From: an uncultured Clostridium sp.
GTDB lineage: Bacteria; Bacillota; Clostridia; Lachnospirales; Lachnospiraceae
Assembly: GCA_958442925.1 (NCBI GenBank)
Contig: CAUCIO010000073.1
Coordinates: forward strand, 1 to 10,427
Length of the DNA: 10,427 nucleotides
Reading direction: 5' to 3'
The notes beneath the pieces are model-generated. The model was not told where the DNA came from, did no database searches, and was given only the letters and a program-made list of their open reading frames with translations. Position numbers and translations under genes: made by a program. The first letter of the stretch is position 1. Every line of letters begins with the position of its first letter. Positions 6,348 through 10,427 of the stretch are shown here, one piece after another.

Positions 6348-7043
6348 TTAGTTTGTCAGCTTTGCTACGTTTAACTTCACACCTGGTCCCATAGTGGATG
6401 TCAGTGTTACGCTCTTGAAGTAAGCGCCCTTTAATGTAGCTGGTTTTGCCTTCAGAACTGCGTCGATAAGCGTCTGGAAGTTGTCCGCTAACTGCTCCTC
6501 TGTGAAAGAAGCTTTTCCTACTGGCACGTGGATAATGTTTGTTTTATCAAGTCTGTACTCAATCTTACCGGCCTTGATATCGTTGATAGCCTTTGTAACG
6601 TCCATAGTAACTGTTCCAGCCTTCGGGTTTGGCATTAAGCCCTTCGGTCCAAGTACACGTCCTAAACGACCTACAACACCCATCATATCTGGTGTAGCTA
6701 CAACTACGTCGAAATCAAGCCATCCTTCGTTCTGGATCTTCGGAATTAACTCCTCTGCTCCTACGAAATCAGCGCCTGCTGCCTGAGCCTCGTCAGCCTT
6801 CGGTCCCTTAGCAAATACAAGGATTCTGACAGTCTTACCTGTTCCGTGAGGAAGAACTACAGCGCCGCGGATCTGCTGATCAGCGTGACGTCCGTCACAA
6901 CCGGTTCTGATATGAGCTTCAATTGTCTCGTCAAATTTAGCACCTGCTGCCTTCTTAACGATAGAGATGGCTTCGGATGCATCGTAAAGATTTGTACGGT
7001 CTACTAACTTAGCAGCCTCTACGTATCTTTTTCCTCTTTTCAT
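6348..7043 (-). CDS. rplA: 50S ribosomal protein L1
   Basis: L1 binds the mobile L1 stalk of 23S rRNA near the E site. In many bacteria it also represses its own mRNA. The product has the standard length (231 residues). Recognisable conserved blocks include HADQQIRGAVVLPHGTGK (53-70), LGPKGLMPNPKAGTVT (131-146) and MGPGVKLN (218-225). The start has AGGAGG nine bases upstream. It is the last gene of the rpmG–secE–nusG–rplK–rplA cluster. rplJ, rplL and rpoB, which often follow in other bacteria, are absent here; a terminator and convergent mgsA follow instead. The probable L1 target sites lie 17 bases upstream of this gene and again upstream of rplK. Confidence 0.98.
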   Translation of the reverse strand: MKRGKRYVEAAKLVDRTNLYDASEAISIVKKAAGAKFDETIEAHIRTGCDGRHADQQIRGAVVLPHGTGKTVRILVFAKGPKADEAQAAGADFVGAEELIPKIQNEGWLDFDVVVATPDMMGVVGRLGRVLGPKGLMPNPKAGTVTMDVTKAINDIKAGKIEYRLDKTNIIHVPVGKASFTEEQLADNFQTLIDAVLKAKPATLKGAYFKSVTLTSTMGPGVKLNVAKLTN

Positions 7044-7059
7044 TATAAATAACCTCCTA

Positions 7060-7087
7060 GTGGTATTGTCGGGGATTGCCCTCCCAC
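7060..7087 (-). promoter_or_regulatory. L1-binding-site mimic in the rplK–rplA spacer
   Basis: Read on the minus strand, GTGG pairs with CCAC and GGG with CCC. The two short helices are joined by an asymmetric loop (GA opposite eight bases ending AATA). GTGGGAGG and AATACCAC resemble the L1 stalk of 23S rRNA as I remember it. The element ends just before the AGGAGG of rplA, well placed for L1 to block translation initiation. Confidence 0.7.
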
Positions 7088-7129
7088 GTTTCTAATTCAA
7101 CATCTCGTTTTGCAGACGGTAAGAATCTC

Positions 7130-7555
7130 TTACTCCTCTACTGTGATACCCATACTTCTTGCAGTTCCGGCGATCATGCTCATAGCTGCTTCTACGCTTG
7201 CTGCATTTAAGTCTGGCATCTTGAGCTCAGCGATCTTTCTGACCTCATCCTTGGAGATGGTAGCTACCTTTGTCTTATTCGGTACTGCAGAGCCGGATTT
7301 CAGCTTGCATGCCTTCTTTAATAAAACGGCAGCCGGCGGAGTCTTTGTAATAAAGCTGAAGCTTCTGTCAGCATATACAGTGATAACAACCGGGATAACC
7401 AGGTCGCCCTGATCTGCTGTTCTAGCGTTGAACTCTTTTGTGAACTGTACGATATTTACACCGTGCTGTCCAAGAGCCGGACCAACTGGCGGAGCTGGTG
7501 TTGCTTTACCAGCAGGAATCTGTAATTTAATATATCCTGTTACTTTCTTTGCCAT
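7130..7555 (-). CDS. rplK: 50S ribosomal protein L11
   Basis: L11 forms the base of the GTPase-associated stalk on 23S rRNA and is needed for RelA-type stringent activation. The product has the standard length (141 residues). The N-terminal domain contains IPAGKATPAPPVGPALGQHG (13-32). The C-terminal RNA-binding domain begins near residue 70 and contains PDLNAASVEAAMSMIAGTA. The start has AGGAGG upstream. It lies between nusG and rplA, as in most bacteria, and is probably under L1 control through the spacer element at 7577-7604. Confidence 0.98.
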   Translation of the reverse strand: MAKKVTGYIKLQIPAGKATPAPPVGPALGQHGVNIVQFTKEFNARTADQGDLVIPVVITVYADRSFSFITKTPPAAVLLKKACKLKSGSAVPNKTKVATISKDEVRKIAELKMPDLNAASVEAAMSMIAGTARSMGITVEE

Positions 7556-7576
7556 GATAAGGCACCTCCTAATATT

Positions 7577-7604
7577 GTGGTAATGGCGGGATGAACCCTC
7601 CCAC
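7577..7604 (-). promoter_or_regulatory. L1-binding-site mimic in the nusG–rplK spacer
   Basis: This is the same architecture and the same 28-base length as the element before rplA. GTGG pairs with CCAC and GGG with CCC, with an asymmetric loop of GA opposite seven bases ending ATTA. The loop sequences differ between the two copies while the helices are kept. It lies just upstream of the rplK Shine-Dalgarno. A small 5-bp hairpin (7607-7623) precedes it, directly after the nusG stop. Confidence 0.7.
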
Positions 7605-7629
7605 GAGCCTGCAAAACACAGGCCGCATC

Positions 7630-8145
7630 TTACATCTTCTTAACTTCTGTGAAGTCCAGTTCAACCGGTGTCTCACGGCCGAACATCTCCACGGTAATTT
7701 CAAGTGTCTGCTTGTTATCGTTGATGGACTTGATAACACCAACGGTATCCTTCCAGGCACCGGAGATAACGACAACCGCATCTCCAACCTCGTAATCGAC
7801 AACTACTCCGGCTGGTTTGAAGCCGAGATTTGCCATCTCGTCCTCTGTTAAAGGAACCGGCTTGGATCCCGGGCCAACAAAACCTGTTACACCGCGGGTA
7901 TTACGCACTACATACCATGTGTCATCGTTCATAACCATGTTAATAAGCACATATCCGGGGAACATCTTTTTGGCAACCTGCTTCTGGGCTCCATTCTTAA
8001 TCTCGACTACATCCTGCATGGGAACGGATACTTCCAGAATCTGATCCTGAAGGCCTCTGTTCTCAATGGTCTTCTCAATGTCGACCTTTACTTTGTTTTC
8101 ATAGCCTGAGTAAGTGTGAACTACATACCAATTCGCTTCTGACAT
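7630..8145 (-). CDS. nusG: Transcription elongation/antitermination factor NusG
   Basis: NusG binds RNA polymerase through its NGN domain. Through the KOW domain it can contact Rho or the ribosome, and Rho itself is encoded in this window. The 171-residue product carries the NGN hallmarks WYVVHTYSGYE (6-16), FPGYVLI (62-68) and VRNTRGVTGFVG (80-91), then a KOW domain from about residue 118 (YEVGDAVVVISGAWKDTVG). The start is the ATG at 8145, with AGGGTGAG three bases upstream. It follows secE by 25 bases, the usual secE–nusG pair. It appears intact and of standard length. Confidence 0.98.
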   Translation of the reverse strand: MSEANWYVVHTYSGYENKVKVDIEKTIENRGLQDQILEVSVPMQDVVEIKNGAQKQVAKKMFPGYVLINMVMNDDTWYVVRNTRGVTGFVGPGSKPVPLTEDEMANLGFKPAGVVVDYEVGDAVVVISGAWKDTVGVIKSINDNKQTLEITVEMFGRETPVELDFTEVKKM

Positions 8146-8170
8146 AATCTCACCCTATCCCTTATGTGTG

Positions 8171-8374
8171 TTAGATGATATAGTGCAGCAGGAACACAAT
8201 CGCTGTGTCTAAGGCTGCAATGATCAGACCTAAAGCGACAGCTCCCGAGATAACGGCCACCGTCTGCTTCTGAAGGGTTGCTTTGTCAGGCCAGATTATC
8301 TTTTTGTACTCAGCCTGAAGGCCTTTCCAAAAGCTCTTCTTGGGAGCCTTTGCGGTATTCCCTGTTTCACCCAT
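8171..8374 (-). CDS. secE: Preprotein translocase subunit SecE
   Basis: SecE clamps SecY in the protein-conducting channel of the inner membrane. The product is 67 residues, the short single-helix form typical of Gram-positive bacteria. A basic N-terminal tail leads to the conserved amphipathic segment EYKKIIWPDKATLQKQT (22-38). One transmembrane helix covers about 39-63. GGAGG lies seven bases before the ATG. It sits between rpmG and nusG; the trnW gene often found near here in other bacteria is absent from the 56-base gap to rpmG. Confidence 0.96.
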   Translation of the reverse strand: MGETGNTAKAPKKSFWKGLQAEYKKIIWPDKATLQKQTVAVISGAVALGLIIAALDTAIVFLLHYII

Positions 8375-8430
8375 TCTTTGTCCTCCAAAATGTTCAAGCG
8401 AACGCCTGATCCTTTATACTGGCACGGAGA

Positions 8431-8580
8431 TTATTTTGTCTCCTTGTGCATAGTATGTCTCTTACAGAATCTGCAGTACTTCTTAGTCTCCATTCTGTCC
8501 GGATGAGTCTTCTTATCCTTGGTCATGTTGTAGTTACGCTGTTTGCATTCTGTACATGCCAGTGTGATTCTTGTGCGCAC
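8431..8580 (-). CDS. rpmG: 50S ribosomal protein L33 (zinc-binding form)
   Basis: L33 sits on the 50S subunit near the E site. This 49-residue gene begins with GTG (8578-8580) and reads MRTRITLACTECKQRNY at its N-terminus. It contains two CxxC pairs, C9/C12 and C36/C39, the zinc-binding (C+) type. GGAGG lies nine bases before the GTG. It is the first gene after the strong promoter at 8674-8702 and leads secE, nusG, rplK and rplA. The internal ATG codons fall too late to encode the conserved N-terminus, so the GTG start is well supported. Confidence 0.95.
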   Translation of the reverse strand: MRTRITLACTECKQRNYNMTKDKKTHPDRMETKKYCRFCKRHTMHKETK

Positions 8581-8702
8581 GACTTCCACCTCCACTTAAA
8601 TTCAAATTTTTTCAGGCTTCTCCTCATGCTTTTGAGCATAAAAAAAAGACCTGGCTCTTCCATTCGCCCGTCTACTATACCATAAAACCCTGGATTCGTC
8701 AA
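8581..8702 (-). promoter_or_regulatory. Promoter and short leader of the rpmG–rplA operon
   Basis: On the minus strand the -35 box is TTGACG (8697-8702) and the -10 box is TATAGT (8674-8679), with a 17-base spacer. This is the strongest promoter match in the window. Transcription should start near 8667, giving a leader of about 87 nt. The leader contains a run of eight U and then a small hairpin, ATGCT/AGCAT, at 8626-8639. No other promoter is evident before rplA, so the five genes are probably one transcript. Confidence 0.8.
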
Positions 8703-8718
8703 TATTTTGTTTTGAAAT

Positions 8719-8885
8719 TTCGCGCCGGTAGATATACCTTCTTAAATTGATGCGCGAAGGAAAAATTTCCCTGTTCCACCTAAAGTCACCGGAATTTTTT
8801 CCTCGTGCGTACTTTTTTGGTAACTTCCAGTGGAGCAAAAAATGGAACAAGAAAATTTTCCCCTGGACATACTTTTTCGGTGACT
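8719..8885. repeat. Intergenic block of diverged direct and inverted repeats
   Basis: Between the rpmG promoter and the 3' end of yccF there is no gene. Two 34-base direct repeats, about two-thirds identical, lie 60 bases apart (8851-8884 and 8791-8824); each reads gtnaCCnAAAAAGTA near its minus-strand 5' end. AGTCACCG (8784-8791) and CGGTGACT (8878-8885) form a perfect inverted pair around this unit, the second overlapping the yccF stop codon. TTCGCGC (8719-8725) and GCGCGAA (8752-8758) form a further inverted pair. Runs of A or T flanked by GG or CC recur throughout. It could be a decayed small repeat element or a non-coding structured region. Confidence 0.6.
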
Positions 8886-9255
8886 ATATCTGCGTTCTGA
8901 CGCACTCAGCTCCAAAGGGCATCAAGGCCAGCTTGGCCAGCTTAAACTGCTGAAGGCCAAAGGGAATGCCAATGACTGTGACACAGAGCAGAATCCCCAT
9001 CAGAGCGTGCTCTGCCGCCAGCGGAAGGCCTGACAGCACGAGCCAGATTAAATTTACTAAAAATGAAACGGCGCCGCCGCCGTATCTGACTTCCTTCCCA
9101 AAAGGGAAAAAGCTCAGAGAGGCCAGTTTAAAGCACTGAATGCCTACGGGAATACCTATAATCGTAATGCACCACAGACACCCCGTCAGACACCAGCTGA
9201 GGCCGCTGATACAGCCGCCAAAAATGAACCATAAAACATTTCCAAGACATCCCAT
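8884..9255 (-). CDS. YccF family inner-membrane protein
   Basis: This is a 123-residue membrane protein of the YccF family, whose function is unknown to me. It is made of two similar halves. Each half has a hydrophobic stretch (about 5-40 and 62-100) leading into a matching motif: IIGIPVGIQCFKLASL (32-47, ending FFPFG) and VIGIPFGLQQFKLAKL (94-109, ending LMPFG). This internal duplication is the family hallmark. The start is the ATG at 9255, with AAGGA about nine to ten bases upstream. It follows the lipoprotein gene by 48 bases with no terminator between them, so the two are probably co-transcribed. The first half is unusually rich in cysteine, with seven in the first 41 residues. Confidence 0.9.
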   Translation of the reverse strand: MGCLGNVLWFIFGGCISGLSWCLTGCLWCITIIGIPVGIQCFKLASLSFFPFGKEVRYGGGAVSFLVNLIWLVLSGLPLAAEHALMGILLCVTVIGIPFGLQQFKLAKLALMPFGAECVRTQI

Positions 9256-9303
9256 CTGTTTCTTCCTTCTTTCTTCTGAACGATTCCTAAATCCTTATGC
9301 TTT

Positions 9304-10188
9304 TTATTTCCACTCAATCCGCTCTGCCTGCAGCTCCCCTGTTTCAGGGTCTTTCCAGACCAGACGCAGATCGGTCAGCCTGTCTCCACAGCTGCACAGG
9401 AATACCTCCACACCGTCTGCCGCCACTGTCTGATCCCAGATTTTCGTTATATTTTCCTGCTTCAGATTTTCAAGCAGAACCTCCGGCTCTGTTGTTTCAT
9501 CGGGCTTTCTCCTGTCTTCCTGTTTTTTTACTTCCCGAAGCATCTCAAACATGGCGATTTCTTCTCCAGCATCCTCTATCTCTGCCTTCCGGCCAAACAG
9601 CTGTCCTGTTTCCATCATAATCTGATATTCTTCCGCTATGTTCCCATTTTCCAGCTGGTAGATAAACACCATTCCGTTGCGTGGAAAGATCTCTGTAGAA
9701 TTCTCCTCCATATAAGACTGGTTCAGCTTCTTCATATCTGCCGCGGCCTCAACAGACCACAAATGTTCCTCTTCCTGGCGGCGCAGCAGCGCGGTTCCCC
9801 AAAGGCCATGGATTACTGCCACCCCTCTGTCATCTGTCCTTGGAGTCCAGTTCCCCTCCTCCTCTATCAGCACACCATCGCTCTGTACAGTATCCAGATA
9901 GACACGGCCAGTTCCGTCCGGATCAATCAGAAGCTCTTCTGCCTGTTTCCCAAACGACGGATAATCAGAAATTTCCTCTATACCTGTTACCTTTCCGGCT
10001 ACGAAAATCGAGGTTGGGCCGTCCTCTCCTCCAATAATGCTGGCAGAATTCACATCCTCCTGTCCCTGCGTCTCTTCCGCCTCTTTTTTTATCTTTGCAG
10101 CTGTGTTATTCCCGCCTGTCCTTTCTGCCTGGCAGCCGGTACAGATCACAGCTGCAGCTGCAAGGATCATCCCCGTTCTGAATTTCAT
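9304..10188 (-). CDS. Predicted lipoprotein with a GGEDGPTSIF motif, function unknown
   Basis: This 294-residue protein is not one I can name. Residues 1-18 are a short basic-hydrophobic signal peptide ending VICTG, with Cys19 as the likely lipidated residue. The lipobox is atypical, with Cys instead of Leu at -3. An acidic, Lys-rich linker (25-48) follows. Then comes SIIGGEDGPTSIFVAGK at 50-66, which closely resembles a signature of the beta subunits of sodium-translocating decarboxylases. The rest has no further membrane segment and is Glu-rich and mostly hydrophilic. A segment around 81-150 resembles an extracytoplasmic beta-rich fold only in general composition. Near the C-terminus is CSC at 265-267. 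The start has GGAGG nine bases upstream. I see no strong promoter in the 186 bases between it and the group II intron end. It is probably co-transcribed with yccF. Confidence 0.85.
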   Translation of the reverse strand: MKFRTGMILAAAAVICTGCQAERTGGNNTAAKIKKEAEETQGQEDVNSASIIGGEDGPTSIFVAGKVTGIEEISDYPSFGKQAEELLIDPDGTGRVYLDTVQSDGVLIEEEGNWTPRTDDRGVAVIHGLWGTALLRRQEEEHLWSVEAAADMKKLNQSYMEENSTEIFPRNGMVFIYQLENGNIAEEYQIMMETGQLFGRKAEIEDAGEEIAMFEMLREVKKQEDRRKPDETTEPEVLLENLKQENITKIWDQTVAADGVEVFLCSCGDRLTDLRLVWKDPETGELQAERIEWK

Positions 10189-10374
10189 TTTCCCAAGCCT
10201 CCTTCTCCAGTATTTCTGGCCTCTTTCCGCCTGTTCTTTTCTGATTCTTTTCTGTTCTTAATGTATCACACGGGACGCAGCGGCTGCAAGGATCAAATTC
10301 CTTACATTTTTCCTAAAGGAAAGAATTCTTGTGAAAGCATTTTTTATTTCATAGAATGCAGTTTCCCATAAAAG

Positions 10375-10427
10375 ATCGAGTAGGAGGGGATTTTTATAAA
10401 TCCCCGACCTCTCACACCACCGTGCGT
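10375..10427 (-). mobile_element. 3' end of a group II intron (partial, domains V and VI)
   Basis: On the minus strand the window begins with ACGCACGGTGGT, which fits the 3' strand of intron domain V. Domain VI follows. Its distal stem GGGGATTT/AAATCCCC has a 4-base loop (10386-10405). Its proximal stem pairs GAGAGG with CCT and CTC, leaving one unpaired A (complement of T10381) between them. That bulged A is seven bases from the intron end CTCGAT at 10375, the normal place for the branch point. The 3' exon starts at 10374, 186 bases upstream of the lipoprotein ATG. The intron body and any reverse transcriptase lie beyond the right edge, so class and completeness are unknown. Confidence 0.85.

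Noticed and set aside
8375..8430. Possible tRNA-Trp between secE and rpmG, as in some bacteria
   Set aside because: The gap is only 56 bases and shows no cloverleaf arms.
8602..8850. 82-codon minus-strand frame between yccF and rpmG
   Set aside because: It spans the near-consensus rpmG promoter and the repeat block, and the translation is highly basic and low in complexity.
9763..10371. 202-codon plus-strand open frame opposite the lipoprotein gene
   Set aside because: Antisense shadow of a gene with a good start signal and signal peptide. Its Cys/Ser/Phe-rich translation looks like reverse-strand noise.

Overview
The window looks like a low-to-mid GC Firmicute, most likely a member of the Lachnospiraceae (Clostridia). 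The reasons are the order rho–rpmE–DUF1385–prmC–prfA, strong AGGAGG-type ribosome binding sites, sigma-A promoters with 17-bp spacing, zinc-binding forms of L31 and L33, and protein sequences that read as clostridial. The assignment is inferred from remembered family sequences, not from a search. Almost everything is core translation and transcription machinery, encoded on the minus strand apart from one plus-strand gene (mgsA).

Layout in the minus-strand reading direction, from the right edge. At 10375-10427 the window opens with the last 53 bases of a group II intron (part of domain V, all of domain VI with the bulged branch-point A). Then come a predicted lipoprotein (9304-10188) carrying a motif otherwise typical of sodium-pumping decarboxylase beta subunits, and a YccF-type membrane protein (8884-9255). 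A gene-free stretch (about 8703-8883) holds two diverged 34-base direct repeats and several inverted repeats. A near-consensus promoter (8674-8702) then drives rpmG (L33), secE, nusG, rplK (L11) and rplA (L1). The spacers before rplK and before rplA each contain a 28-base element that mimics the L1 binding site of 23S rRNA, which suggests autogenous control by L1 at two points. A strong bidirectional terminator (6286-6334) separates rplA from the convergent mgsA (methylglyoxal synthase).

mgsA and rho diverge from a shared region (5440-5811). The rho promoter is TTGCAA-17-TATAAT and implies a leader of about 240 nt. Rho has a long, disordered, Asn/Gln/Arg/Gly/Tyr-rich insertion between its N-terminal domain and its RNA-binding domain. 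Downstream, rpmE has its own promoter, a structured leader of about 120 nt and an intrinsic terminator. Next come the DUF1385 (YqhQ-like) membrane protein, prmC and prfA. These last three are tightly packed: DUF1385 and prmC overlap by ATGA, and prmC and prfA are 28 bases apart. PrmC methylates the GGQ glutamine of the release factor encoded next to it. The PrmC here carries an extra block of roughly 50-60 residues inside the methyltransferase domain.

I see no CRISPR array, tRNA, rRNA, defence cassette or complete mobile element. The points most worth a second look are the lipoprotein with the GGEDGPTSIF motif, the Rho insertion, the PrmC insertion, the candidate L31 leader, the repeat block before yccF's 3' end, and the intron boundary.
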